64,000 nt of DNA from Pseudorasbora parva (taxonomy: Eukaryota > Chordata > Actinopteri > Cypriniformes > Gobionidae), in assembly GCF_024679245.1 (NCBI RefSeq), contig NC_090173.1, positions 51,783,018 to 51,847,017 of the forward strand, written 5' to 3'. The translations under genes and the position numbers were made by a program. Positions 22,338-34,395 of the stretch are shown piece after piece. The notes under the pieces were generated by a model, which was given only the letters and a program-made list of their open reading frames with translations, searched no databases and had not been told where the DNA came from. Each line of letters opens with the position of its first letter. Position 1 is the first letter of the stretch.

Positions 22338-22786
22338 AAACTTGGTTATTGGTCTCTAATTTTGATCACAGTGTTTTTGACAAAATACAGTTTTTTCTTG
22401 AAGTACCTTGGTATTTTGTACAACATGCTAGCAGAACAATGGTATACCCACAGCTAATCTTCCTTCAAACGTCAAGCAATGAATATCAACAACATTTCTG
22501 AAAAAAATCTAATGTATCTAAATTGTTCTCTAATTTTGATATCCACTGTATAAGCACAATGTGCTTAAGCTAACAAAGTACAAACAATATTTCATGTGTT
22601 TGAATGTGTCCTATTAAAATGAAATCAAACACACAACCAAGCATGTTTCAGTAAAAGTGAAAAAGGGTGATGTTATATGTGTGGTGCCTTACCGGGTGAG
22701 GGCACTAATAGTGGAGGATATACTGTGTGAACGTTGACGAATAAAGCCGTTATTATTGACCTTCATGTCGTTCAGTCTAACATATT
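22338..22786. other. No gene recognised
   Basis: This is AT-rich sequence after the LINE end. A short block with AATAAAG near 22740 could be an LTR or gene-end remnant, but nothing supports it further. Confidence 0.4.
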
Positions 22787-23008
22787 ACTGTTCTAGTCAG
22801 AATATGAGTCTCCATTGGGCTGTGATTATGGGCGTGTTTCATCAGAACTAGGAAAGACCTCAATTGGATAGACCTACAACCTATTGATTTCATTGGTCCG
22901 GACAGTTTCTCTTTGGGGATAATTACTCCTCGATGGATCCAGGCCAGACCGAACCGCCCGACCTAAAAATGTTGTGGTTGGGGCTAAGTCCGGTTGGCAT
23001 CCAGGCTA
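22787..23008 (-). mobile_element. TAGCCTGG-type 9-bp-TSD MITE (family B), deletion derivative
   Basis: The outer parts match the copy at 47893-48420 in reverse: GTCAGAATATGAGTCT through GACCTACAACC, then a jump to GGTCCGGACAGTTTC and the terminal GGCATCCAGGCTA. The centre is deleted and the left terminus is lost. Confidence 0.8.
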
Positions 23009-23165
23009 GGGCACTTGTTGAATTCAGCGAAGAATGTTACCTGTGTGTTGCGTGCATCTTTACAAAGACATAACAAGCCCTGAAGCATTAAGCGCCATCT
23101 TCAGTGACAGTTATCTGGACAAGCCTGTATTATCAGGTTTTACCTGTTATTATCAGGGAATGGTG

Positions 23166-25760
23166 CACAGCAAAAACTCTAGTGTTAAATTAACCTTGCA
23201 CAGTAAACTCCCCGGGGTTAAATTAACACTGCTCAGTGTTCATATGGGAACCACAAGTTAAAGTAACACTGAAGCAGTGTTAGAGTTAATAAGATCAAGA
23301 AGTCCTCGCTGCAGCCTACATGTAGCACGATGACGTACTGGATCAGATCCAGTTTCATCCAGGTTTCAGTCACAATTCGATGACTTCAGATACGCATGCC
23401 CAGTAGAGTTTTGTGGACATCATTAAAGGGGGGGTGAAATGCTGTTTCATGCATACTGAGCTTTTTACACTATTAAAGACTTGGATTCCCATCCTAAACA
23501 TAGACAAAGTTTCAAAAACTAATGTTGGACGTTTGATTAAGTATTTCTGTGTCAAAAATACTCCTTCCGGTTTCTCACAAGTTTCGGAGAGTTTTTTTCG
23601 AGTATGGCTCAGCTTAACGTTAATAGAGCGGAAGGTCCTTGTATGGGCCGTTTGGGCTGTTCTCCCGATAGGGTGCGTGCGCGCGTGACTAGAGCGAGAG
23701 AGCAAATGCACGCCCATAAACACTCCGCGCCGCGCTCCACTTTATTCCTATGGGTGACATCAAGCGACTTCAACGCTTCAGCACAGCATTCCGGGAAGGC
23801 AGCACTGCATTTGAACCGATTTGAACGCAGAAATGACAGGAAGCTCAACATCATCGCTTCAGTCGCGTCGCAAAGTGGATTTCCACGGCCACTGCTGTCA
23901 CAGGACTTCACCAAATCATACCAAAGAAGTGTGTTTTGACAGAGCGGTCCCAGCGATAAAGGTTCGGTCCTGCTTTGGAAGCAGCCGGTGAGTAAAACTG
24001 CTTCAAATGTCTATGCTGTTGTCACGTGATTAAACATCAGTAAACTACACGATCGCGTGCTTCGTCATTCAAATGCGCTTACGTTACTCCATTGCTGTTC
24101 TATGTATAACGTTACACTAGTCTGACGTGCAAAACCGTTTTGCTTGCTACTGCTAAGGTTTAGTCGCATACAATAGTCCATAAACCGAATCATGTCCTCA
24201 TAAACTGCGAGTAAAGACACACAAATGTTGACAGGCCACTAAATACAGTACATACCACAGAGACGGACGTCCTGCTGTTGCTGTTTCTCCTGTTCAATTT
24301 ATTTCAGCCACCGGATCTGATTCTGGATCATTATCTGTATTAGCTGAATCTGATTGATAGCCATGAGTTTCTCAATCTCCACGCTTGAGGACGTCACCGC
24401 TTTGTGCGCACTCGTCATTCTTTAGCCCCGCCCACACGATACGCCTCCAGGTGCTCGGTTTTTTCCGGAAAGAGTCGGTACAGCCCATATTTCTTTTATA
24501 AACATAATAAAACTAAAGACTTTTCGGAGATATGAAGGATGCAATACTACTCTATAGGTACTCAAGATTGACATGAGATTGACTGAAACTGAGTGTTTCA
24601 CCCCCCCCCCCCCTTTAAAATAAAGTGTTACACTGAAGCAGAGTTAAAGTCAATACGATAATTAACTGATTAATTGAGTGATGATTGACGATTATTGAAG
24701 ATACCTTAGTTAACAAGCAGAATCACCAAATGTTTATCCAAAAATCATGAAAATAAAATAAACTTCACTCACACCTTTAGACACTTTAGACAACTCATCA
24801 TCTGTAATTCACACATCTTTGGATGGTAAGAGAAACCAGACCTGAAGGAAAGACTATCTGGCTCAGGATTCAATCCAGGATCTTCTTGTTGTGAGGAGCC
24901 AGTGTTTCCCACTGAGACACTGTGCTGCCCTTAATCACAGATATAAGACACACTTTGACTATTTCTGTCAGAGTCAGACGTCTACAGAAGCTCTTACTGA
25001 GAATTAACAGAGGTTTAGATGTTGAGGATTTATGGTTCATTTGAAGTCACCATTGTGGAGGGAAGCGTTTGCTTTAGTTGGGCTCTTGGTATGTGTGTTA
25101 GTGTTTCTTAGGTTGCTGTAACTCTGGGTGTGAAACACAATAGTTGTGGCTGAGAAAGCAAAGCTAAAGTGATTTCAGTTGTTGTCAGCTCCTTGTTGAT
25201 AATAAGTAGATCATCAGAAAGTGAGCATCTGATGTTGTTTTTTGAGTTCTTGTTTAGCACAATCGTAATTTGTTTATAGCCTCTATAATCTTGTGAACCT
25301 GAGGTATTGGCACCAATAGTGTTGTGAATCCTAGACCAAATCTTGATGTCTGTGTGTGACCATGGGAAATATGATCTCAAAACTGTGGGTGCATGTACTT
25401 TATCATCCTTCAGGATAAGGCTATTGGTGCCAATACTGCAGAGTCACAAGATTATAGAGGCTATAAATAAATTACTATTGTGCCAAACAAGAACACAATA
25501 TAAGACCCTCACTTTCTGATGATTTAGTTATCATCAACTGACAACACCTGATGTCACTTTAGCTTTGCTTTCTCAGTCACAACTATCGTGTTTCACACAC
25601 ACAGTTACAGCAGCCTAAGAAACACTAACACACGTACGGGGACCAAGAGCCCAACTAAAGCAAACGCTTCCCTCCACAATGGTGCCGTCAAATTAACCAT
25701 AACTCATCAACATCTAAATATCTGTTAATTTTGTTTTTATGATTTTTGGATAAACACACA
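23166..25760. mobile_element. TA-family foldback element, interrupted and right-truncated
   Basis: The left end is CACAGCAAAAACTCTAGTGTTAA at 23166. The inner inverted arms are 25055-25330 and 25425-25700 (GGGAAGCGTTTGCTTTAGTTGGGCTC and its inverse). The right terminal arm is missing beyond about 25760. A TTAA element is inserted at 23427-24614. Confidence 0.8.
23427..24614 (+). mobile_element. TTAA-flanked element family 2, complete copy
   Basis: TTAA is present on both sides (23423-23426, 24615-24618). The ends are AGGGGGGGTGAAA and TTTCACCCCCCCCCCCCCT, inverted with a length-variable G/C run. Other copies lie at 30324-31472 (complete), 17640-18150 and 59885-60573 (partial). An exon-like stretch with a conserved GT(G/A)AGT donor (23989) is present in each. 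TTAA fits piggyBac or Kolobok; the copies lack a transposase core. Confidence 0.88.
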
Positions 25761-26264
25761 CTGTCTGTGAGTTGCTTTCCAATTACAGATAGAACATATG
25801 TCCACAATGAGCAGATTTGAAACAGTGTTTAACCTTGAGTCCACGAGCGTCTATATCAGACGTGCAGATCACATCCAAAACAGACGTCATAAAAACTTTC
25901 ATTCTGGCTCCTCAGTGGACGTCTTTTTAACGTCTGCCTCTAATGGCAAAGACGCTGAAAAGACGTCTTTTGGACATAACTTTGGTTAGTGGGCCACTTC
26001 ACAAAGTGAAAAGCACTTCAAAATAGTGGTATAGATTCCCCCGAGAGAAAGTGCTTAGGGAAGTTTGCTAGTGCCTGTCTAAAAGTGGATTGGAATGCAG
26101 ACCCAGACTTTCCACCTCTGCCATCAGGTGAAAGCGAAACAACTGTTGCATGCGAGGAAGGGAGTTTCCAAATTCTCACCATCCCTGAACATTGAATCGG
26201 AAAGAAAACCTTTGTGATGAGAAGAAATGGAATGCTTTCCAACTCACTTTATAGGCCCTGTTAC
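25761..26264. other. No gene recognised
   Basis: GACGTC words recur at 25880-25970 (AGACGTCA, GGACGTC, AAGACGTC). No terminal repeats or conserved frame are seen. Confidence 0.4.
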
Positions 26265-26655
26265 TACACTGCAAAAAGAGATGTGTTAAAAAACAACACA
26301 CGGAGTGTGTTGATGGTATTTTGACACATGTTGTGTAGATATAACACACGTGTTAAAATGTTACTCTGGATAGAACAGCAGAGGGTGTTTTGGCAGCCAA
26401 TCACATCATGTCTTTTTCAAACGCTTTCATCGCTCTTCACTTATTACTGACCAGACTGGCTTTAAGTTCTGTCAGACAGAAGCTCTTATTGAGATTATCA
26501 GAGGTTTAGATGCTGATGATTTATTGAATGTTTGATTTGAAGTCACCAGAATCGGGATTAGTGGCTCCTTTATTTGAGCTCTTGACTCTTTCACTTCAGC
26601 TTTTCTCTGTTTGCTGTGACTGTGTTTATTCATCACATTTGAAGCAGCAGAACTA

Positions 26656-27181
26656 TAGCCTGACAAGCCAGACCGACATCAAGATGTTTGGTCTGGAAAC
26701 TCACCATAGACAGGGCTCAATCCGAGGGGCGGATAAACGGTTGTCTTTCAAACTCCCTCTGCATGCGATAGGATAGCGCTACAACCAACCAGAGCAACGA
26801 AGGTGAAACAGAGCTTGTTGATAGATTAAACATTTGCTGTATCAGGTCGGCTAAACTCCGAACACATCTTCCCTTTTTAAGAATGACTTCAGTGCCGTTC
26901 TTTGTTCTTTTCTCGGAGAAAAGCTTAACTCCAAGTCTTCCAGAATCGCAGTCAAAGCCGATTCGAAAGACCACCGTTCGCCAGTTTCTGTGTTTACTAG
27001 AAGCACGCAAACACAACTCGGCCGTCGTCATTATGGCCCCGCCCACCGACTCTATACACAATGTGATTGGTCCGGCAAGAGTTAGGGGTATACAGCTCAG
27101 AAGGGTATTGAGAGTTGCTAGACAACACTTGCGGGCAGATTAAATTTGCTGCCGCTAGGGTGCGTCTTGATTTCTAGGCTA
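26656..27181 (-). mobile_element. 9-bp-TSD MITE family A, complete copy
   Basis: The ends are TAGCCTGACAAGCCAGAC and CTAGATTTCTAGGCTA (here TTGATTTCTAGGCTA). Flanks are GCAGAACTA and GCAGAAATA (8 of 9 identical). The minus strand keeps a 114-codon open frame (26717-27061) shared by other copies. Strand is given by that frame. Confidence 0.9.
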
Positions 27182-27392
27182 GCAGAAATAACCAGGAGAA
27201 AAATATGAACAGATGATAATGTTATCACATACATTTGTTGAGCTTGTCAAGTGTTTGATATTAGAGTGATTACTATAAAAATATTTAGACTTTACTTTAA
27301 AATATTAATACTTTTATAATGTTGTCATTATTTGCAAATTTTGATTTTAGATACTCAGTGTGTACAGAATGTTATAGTGTACGGTTTCACGC

Positions 27393-27925
27393 TAGCCTAG
27401 AACTCTAGACGCACCCTAGCGGCAGCAAATTTAATCTGCCCGCAAGTGTCGTCTAGGAACTCTCAACACCCTTCTGAGCTGTATTCCTCTCAATCTGGAC
27501 AGGCCAATCACATCGTGTATAGAGTTGGTGGGCGGGGCCATAATGTCGACGGCCGAGTTGCGTTTGCGTGCTTCTGTTGTCTAGTAACCACAGAAACTGG
27601 CGAATCGCGGCGGTCTTTCGAATCAGCTTTGACTGCGATTCTGGAAAACTTGTTAAGCTTTTCTCTGAGAAAAGAACAAAAAACGGCACTGAAGTCATTC
27701 TTAAAAAGGGAAGATGTGTTCGGAGTTTAGCCGACCAGATACGGAGAATGTTTAATCTATCAACAAGCTCTGCTTCACCTTCGTTGTTCTGGTTGGTGTA
27801 GCGCTATCCTATCGCGTGCAGAGGGAGTTTGAAAGACAACCATTTATCCCGCCCCTCGGATTGAGCCCTGTCTCTGGTGAGTTTCCAGAACAAACATCTT
27901 GATGTGGGTCTGGCTTGTCAGGCTA
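27393..27925 (+). mobile_element. 9-bp-TSD MITE family A, complete copy
   Basis: It starts TAGCCTAGAACTCTAGACGC and ends TGTCAGGCTA. Flanks are GTTTCACGC and TTTTCATGC (7 of 9). It is inverted relative to the copy 211 bp to its left. Its shared frame is shortened by small indels and is open only from about 27568 to 27801. Confidence 0.88.
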
Positions 27926-28084
27926 TTTTCATGCAGTGCTGAATGATTTTGTTAAATTATATATACGTTCAAAGCTGCAGCAAAACCTTGTCAAACACAT
28001 ACACAAAAATCAGTTCATGAATCTCAACAATGGTGACAAACCAAAAGCTTCATGCCTCAATGCATGCTTGCTGCAGCTTTAAAC

Positions 28085-28085
<1 letters not shown>

Positions 28086-28168
<83 letters not shown>
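28086..28168. repeat. (TA)n microsatellite
   Basis: An uninterrupted TA run of about 82 bases. Confidence 0.97.
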
Positions 28169-28169
<1 letters not shown>

Positions 28170-29373
28170 TATAATTTTAACAAAATCATTCTGTGCTGAT
28201 GGATATCATGATGTAGTTTCACAGGACTCTTATAACTAACAGCACATACATGAAATAAACAAACACCAGCCATATTCTCATAAACTTGACCAGCTCTTGA
28301 TGACAATGAGATCATCAATAAACATCTGATCATATTTTCTCTTGCCATAACAAATGTACTTGATTACAATACAGGTAAAGCAACCAGAGATGAATTAAAA
28401 GATAAGTTAAAGGTCAAGAGCTCAAATAAAGAAGACATTACTGGTGACTTCAAATCAAACATTCAATAAAACAAAATCTAAACCTCTGATAATCTCAATA
28501 AGAGCTTGTGTGTGTGTGTAGATTCATGATGTTTTAAACTGCCAGTAATAAAATGTTCAAACAAACTCTTTATTAAACGTCACTGGACTAAACACAAGTT
28601 AACAATACTTTCAGTGTTCATCCAAACACAGGAAGTAAATCTATGCTTGGATACACTGGCAATTGGATGCACTGATCTCTGGCAAAATACACACCTACAG
28701 TCACATGTAACACACATCTAACATCTATGTGTAATTATAAACATATTAGTGTGTAAAGGGTTTCAACACACATCTGTATAAGAGTAATAACATTAGTTGA
28801 GTTACAGGTAACACAAATCTGTGTCAACATGACACAACATGTGTTGTCCCTGAGCACACTACATGTGTTAAAATCTATACACAATGTGTCATTTTTAACA
28901 CATCTCGTTGTGTTGTTTTCAACACATCATGTTATAAAGCGCTCGACACACACCATCATTGTGAAGTGTATGCAGTGTTTATGTTCTCAAACATTTAGGG
29001 CTGTGTTAATAAAAGTTTTACATTGTTTTATCAGTTGTTAAGTTTTAATTTAATTCAAAGTGCAAACTCTGTTAACTGTTATCTCTTCATGAACTTCTCT
29101 CAAAAGCAGCATCATTGATGAGGTGTTAAATTGTGAACAATTGACTTGATAGAGTCATAGAGTTTTAAACATTGTTTTTTGTGTGCACATGCGTTCTGTA
29201 CTCAACTACTGATTAACTGCTTAAGAATTTAGTTTCACTTTATGTTTAAAGTTACATCTGAGTATGTAATCACCTGACACAATTTCTGTGTTAAATGACA
29301 CATTTACTGTGTTAAGTTTGACACAACATGTGTTGTCCCTGAGCACACTCATTACATCTCTTTTTAGAGTGTA

Positions 29374-30320
29374 CTCAGAGCGAGAACTTGCAGAAACAAC
29401 ATTTAATTCTATAGAATGAATGTGTAGCATGTAGATCGCCAGTGTGGCTGAAGGAACATGAGTTACAGTGAAACATTTTTTTTTACACGCATGTAACATT
29501 TTTTTTTATCTTGTCTTGGTTATTCTGTGAGTTGTGTGACAGTTAGACTAAGACTAAAATTAAGAGTAAATATTTAAAATCTGTGCATTAGCAGTGATGC
29601 CAAAATCTTGATGTTTAAATCTTTTGGAAAGCAAGGACAAAAGTAATGGTTAATTTTTAATTAAAGGCCAAATCGTCCCAATGGAGGTGAACGGCTTCGA
29701 TCTTTTAAGATGGAAAAGGGATTTTATTCCAATCCCTCTTTATCTCACTCCATTAAATCATAATTTCGAATTTAGGTAAGAATGCCAATTGGTTATTTGG
29801 TAATTTATATTTAATAGTTTAAACACAAATTTAATTATTCTGTTTAACCCTTTGTTGAAATTATACCTGTTCATAACCTGAATCATTCCAGAGCAAGTCA
29901 AAGTCAATCAAAGTGTAGCAATTTATTAACAGTCAGGTAAAAATATAATGCCAATTACATAATCAATTCAAAGGTAGCCTAATCCATACATGACATCAAA
30001 TACTCTGAAGTATCGTTTTTCACATTGATATTTTAGCTTACATTTAGTTTCTTGTATTAGGGCATTCGAGGACTGTGATGCCTGGCTTAGGACATTTATT
30101 CATTTTCTACACTGGTTTTGAGGCTCTCTTCAAAACGCTGGGTTTTGATGGGCATGACGCACTGGAGACTTGAAAGTAAACGCCCACGGCTAGGATTGGA
30201 GAAGATTTGCATATTTAATGAGCTTCAGGTCCTGTCATATCTATGCCCCTGTCAGTTTACATGAGGGAGGGATTGATTTGAAAGCGGCAACCAGACTGAT
30301 TCTCTCAACCACAGGACTCG
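29374..30320. other. No gene recognised
   Basis: AT-rich sequence with a less AT-rich part at 30060-30300. I see no terminal repeat, splice context or protein motif. Confidence 0.45.
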
Positions 30321-30323
30321 TAA

Positions 30324-31472
30324 AGGGGGGGTGAAATGCTGTTTCATGCATACTGAGCTTTTTACACTGTTAAAGACTTGGATTCCCATCCTAAACATAG
30401 ACAAAGTTTCAAAAACTAATGTTGGACGTTTGATAGAGTATTTCTGTGTTAAAAATACTCCTTCCGGTTTCTCACAAGTTTCGGAGAGTTTTTTTTGAGT
30501 ATGGCTCGGATTGACATTAATAGAGCGGAAGGTCCTTGTATGGGCCGTACGGGCTCTTCTCCTGGTAGGATGCGCGTGCGCGTGACTAGAGCGAGAGAGG
30601 AAATGCACCCCCATAAACACTCTCTCAGGTGCAGATCCAGTCAATCCAGGCACCGCGCTCCACTTTATTCCTATGGGTGACTTCAACGCTTCAGCACAGC
30701 ATTCCGGGAAGGCAGCGCTGCATTTGAACCGATTTGAACGCAGCAATGACGGGAAGCTTCACAACATCGCTTCAGTCACGTTGCAAAAGTGGATCTCCAC
30801 CGTTCACTGCTGTCATAGGACTTCACCAAATCATACCAAAGAAGTGTGTTTTTGACAGAGCGGTCCCAGTGATAAAGGTTCGGTCCTGCTTTGGAAGCAG
30901 CCGGTAAGTAAAACTGCTTCAAGTGCCTATACTGTTGGCTCGTCGCGTGAGTAAACATCAGTAAACGACACGATCGCGTGCTTCGTCATTCAAATGCGCT
31001 AACGGACTCCATTGTTTGTATAACGTTACACTAGTCTGACGTGCAAAACCGTTTTGCTTGCTACTGCTAAGGTTTAGTCGCATACAATAGTCCATAAACC
31101 GAATCATGTCCTCATAAACTGCGAGTAAAGACACACAAATGTTGACAGGCCACTAAATACAGTCCATACCACAGAGACGGACGTCCTGCTGTTGTTGTTT
31201 CTCCTGTTCAATTTATTTCAGCCTCCGAATGATTCATATATCTATTAGCTGAGATAGCCATGGGTTTTGCGCACTAGTCATTCTTTAGCTCCGCCCACAC
31301 GATACGCCTCCAGGCGCTCGTTTTTTCCCGGAAAGACTCGGTACAGCCCATATTTCTTTTAGAAATATGATAAAACGAAAGACTTTTCGGAGATATGAAG
31401 GATGCAATACTACTCTATAGGTATTCAAGATTGACATGAGATTGACTGAAACTGAGTGTTTCACCCCCCCCT
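30324..31472 (+). mobile_element. TTAA-flanked element family 2, complete copy
   Basis: It is collinear with 23427-24614 along most of its length. The right flank is TTAA (31473-31476); the left flank is GTAA, one change from TTAA. Ends are AGGGGGGGTGAAATGC and GTTTCACCCCCCCCT. Relative to the other copy, CATCAAGCG is missing near 30678 and about 45 bases are missing near 31250. Confidence 0.88.
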
Positions 31473-31780
31473 TTAAACGTCTGTATCGAACAACCACAAT
31501 TATTTATTTCTCATCCACCCGCGATTGATTGGAATATTATTTCTGTGGCCCGCACATAATCTGTGGATATAAGCGTAAACACACACACAGCCAGATCAAA
31601 AAAATATTGTTTCTATGTTTTGGTTGCCCGTCTGGAAAACACACAGCCCCAGGACTACTATTAGCCTACATATAAAAAAAATCGTAATATTAGGATTCAA
31701 AGGTAGCTTATGCAGCAACAGTTCTTCCACATTATCTTGTTATCTTCTTTGACGTGTTTATTGCTGCTGGCTAGTTATCT

Positions 31781-31925
31781 GATGAGTCGGTAGGCGGGGC
31801 TACTGAATTAGATGAGTCGGTGGGCGGGGCTTCTGAATTAGACGAGTCAGTGGGTGGGGCTTCTGAATTAGTCAATGGGCAGGGCTACTGAATTAGATGA
31901 GTCTGTGGGCGGGGCTACTGAATTA
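31781..31925. repeat. Minisatellite, 30-bp unit, 5 copies
   Basis: The unit is GATGAGTCGGTGGGCGGGGC followed by TTCTGAATTA. Starts are at 31781, 31811, 31841, 31871 (25-bp copy) and 31896. Each unit carries a GGGCGGGGC GC-box-like word. Confidence 0.93.
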
Positions 31926-32144
31926 CACGTGCTTATTATTCTGTAGAGGCGGTGTTACGCCACTAGATAACGTCAGGATGAAGCACACGATCGTTTTCTG
32001 GGACTGGTGTCTATAAACGTTTTTCTTTGACTAACAAGGAAGTTTTCAGATCTGAAATTTAGAGGATAATCTTATATTACCGTAACCTTTTATATATCAA
32101 AAGCTCAATGGAAAGTTGATGTCTCAATTCATCAGCCCTTTTAT

Positions 32145-32232
32145 ACTTATTCAGAGTTACTTTTAACACTCTTGAGTGTGGAGTCAAATAAACTCTGAGA
32201 GTTAAATTACCACTGGGTTTTTTGTTGTGTAA
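32145..32232. mobile_element. End fragment of the TA foldback family
   Basis: It matches the last ~85 bases of the right arm (TTACTTTTAACACTCTTGAG ... TTTTTTGTTGTG) and is followed by TA. Confidence 0.8.
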
Positions 32233-32384
32233 TAGAAAAATAGAAACATGTAAAATGCTGAAGAACAATACCTGATGCTATCAAATTCTTAAAGGAAATG
32301 AAAATGTATGAGAGGGAAAAGGCAAAAGTGAAACTATCCTGCTCTGCCACTGGTTGACGTGAGTGTGTTGCTCAGTGTGCTGAG

Positions 32385-32483
32385 TATAAATATGACCAAA
32401 TGACTGACATCAGTTCAAGAGTGAATCCTCATCTACAGCAGAAGTATCTCAGACACTTGGGATAGTTTTATCTACTATTGACC
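32385..32483 (+). promoter_or_regulatory. TATA promoter and 5' UTR of the receptor-like gene
   Basis: TATAAAT at 32385-32391 lies 93 bases before the ATG at 32484. Transcription would be expected to start near 32415. The ATG context (ATTGACCATGT) is acceptable, and no other ATG in the presumed 5' UTR opens a competing long frame. Confidence 0.6.
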
Positions 32484-32523
32484 ATGTACCTACACCGGCT
32501 AATATTTGTTCTTGTCTCAATGG
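32484..32523 (+). CDS. Cys-loop (5-HT3-like) receptor, exon 1
   Basis: ATG starts a hydrophobic signal-peptide-like sequence (MYLHRLIFVLVSM). The exon ends one base into the next codon at a consensus donor (G|GTAAGTA). The phase fits exon 2 exactly, whose first codons complete the signal peptide (GWVSEA). The product would be a plasma-membrane ligand-gated ion channel subunit entering the secretory pathway. Exon 1 alone is short, and the call depends on exons 2-4. Confidence 0.75.
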
Positions 32524-33247
32524 GTAAGTAAGTATAGTTTTATTATAGCACTTTAAAGTTATATTGTTTAATGATCACACTTTATTGTAGGGTTCAATTT
32601 GTTAACATTAGTTAATGAGGCTTCACAAATAACAGTTTTACAACACTTTTTAATGCTAATTTATAGATTTTGTTCATTCATGTCTGTTAATAATATAACC
32701 AAAGACTTTTTTTCACTTTGAAATGTTTCAAATGTATAATTTGTATATGTATAAATTAACATCCAAGTTCATAAATGCTAAAGAAGCACTGATAGCAAGC
32801 AACTGAAACATTAACAACATCAAAACGTTAACTTTCATCAAAAATCAATGATAGTGGTAAATGTGATGTTGGTGTTGGTGTAACATCATGTTTGCACTTT
32901 CAGAAAATGAGACTGCAAATAAAATCAGCTGCAAATAAAAGACATTAAATCTCTAGAGATCTCAGCAGAGGATAGCATTACCAGCTTTTCTCATTACAAA
33001 ACAACGTTACTTTATTACAAAAGCTTAAAGCGTTATTTCAACTAAAAATAAAAATGATGCCATTAATTTACCCTCGTGCCGTTCCAGACCTGTGAGGGCA
33101 TTTCCTCACTCAAGACCCATGAAAAGCACTAAATACGTTGTTGAAAAGTCCATCTCACTGCAGTGGTTCTATAATAATTTTGTGAAGTGACGAGAATCGT
33201 TTTTGTGCACAAAAAAAACAAACAAACGATTAAATAAAAACTTATAT
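32524..33247. other. Start of intron 1, no repeat recognised
   Basis: AT-rich sequence after the exon 1 donor. No coding frame or clear element end. Confidence 0.5.
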
Positions 33248-33332
33248 TAGCCTGGATGCCAGCCAAATTAGCCCCGCCCACAACATTTTTAGGTCAGGCG
33301 GTTCGGTCTGGCCTCGCTCCATAGAGGAGTGA

Positions 33333-34066
33333 TTAGGCTTGTTCGACTTCCCCTAGCGATGCGCAGACTGATCGGCGGCTGACTTGAAGCACTGCATGCC
33401 GGTTAGAAATTTTGTCCGACTTGAGACAGCGCCGACGGCACGTGACTGTGACGTATATCAACAAAGTACCGCAAGAGCGATTCGAGAGCAGCCGGCTGAT
33501 GCAGCCGGTGCAGATTCTCAAGGGTGGCTGCAGGAGGCTGCTCGAGCTCTGATGACGACACAGCTGATTCACGATTGGCCGGATTCACAGCATGACAGCG
33601 ACCACGTGTGTTTCGTGTTTATTCTAAAACCTTATGTTACACTAATGCTCACAAATCATTTATTTATCACAGTAAAACCTCTTTTCATGTAGTCGCGACA
33701 TTATATTGTCATGTTTATCAAACTAAAACGAATGTGTTGTTCAACATATAAACATACACTATTAATGAAGTGTTGACAACACTTCATTAATAGTGTATGT
33801 TTATATGTTGAACTTTAATCTTGTCCAAATAGACGCTTTATTAAACAGTACATAAAGTATTGGATGAAAATATCATTTGAAACATCTGTGTATTTGAGAA
33901 ATACTGCATTTATTTAACTTCAGCTGTGATAAAGTTTGCAAACGCAGCGCAAGCGTCACCACGAGAAGCAGAAAGTGTCCGACTTCACGTCTCCGTTTGC
34001 AGCTCCTCCCCGACTGCACTCGGCTACTCTCGCCGATCGCATCCATCCAGCCGCAACCGATGTCGA
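33333..34066. mobile_element. DNA element with TGTTCGAC inverted ends
   Basis: The left end is GGCTTGTTCGACTTCCCCTAG and the right end is the inverse of GGTGTGTTCGACATCGGTTG. The flanks share ATTA, a possible short target duplication. It interrupts the family B element, whose sequence resumes after it. It contains a perfect 73-base palindrome. A Harbinger-like origin is possible but unproven. Confidence 0.6.
33740..33812. repeat. Perfect inverted repeat, 36-bp arms, 1-bp loop
   Basis: TTCAACATATAAACATACAC continues to GTTG at 33775, then a single A, then the exact inverse to 33812. Such a sequence would form a hairpin as RNA or a cruciform as DNA. Confidence 0.95.
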
Positions 34067-34395
34067 ACACACCTATTATCTCCGAACAGAAACTGTTCAG
34101 ACCAATGAAATCATCAGGGCAGGCTTTAGACGATGATGGACAGATGATAAACAGTAACGTAATCATGCACGTCATCAAAGGGGCTTGGATTATATTCGTT
34201 TGAATCCTAAACAGAGAGCTTGTTTGTATATATATTCACCATCACAATTTCTCTCAGAAATTATGATCATGTTGGGTAAGTTCTCTGTGTATCATTCAAT
34301 TCTTTTATTATTAACACCGGCAAATATCCCAGCAGTTTATTCCAGCATGCGTGCAGACACGGCTGCCAAGTTTTTACAACAAAACCCACCAACTA

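Larger units (their letters stand above)
26267..29371. mobile_element. TA-flanked foldback element with CACTGCAAAAAGAGATG ends
   Basis: TA lies on both sides (26265-26266, 29372-29373). The left end CACTGCAAAAAGAGATG is inverted at the right (CATCTCTTTTTAGAGTG). Inner arms also match in inverse (GAAGCTCTTATTGAGATTATCAGAGG near 26480 and its inverse near 28490; GATTTGAAGTCACC). It carries two 9-bp-TSD MITEs in opposite orientation and a long TA microsatellite. GTGTTGTCCCTGAGCACAC occurs twice near its right end (28840, 29330). Confidence 0.78.
31477..32384. other. Upstream region of the receptor-like gene
   Basis: It holds a GC-rich minisatellite (31781-31925) and an end fragment of the TA foldback family (32145-32232). 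No gene is recognised. It lies within 1 kb of the promoter below, so regulatory sites could be here, but none is identifiable by eye. Confidence 0.4.

Noticed and set aside
28030..28239. Frame with a long Tyr-Ile repeat
   Set aside because: It is translation of the (TA)n microsatellite.
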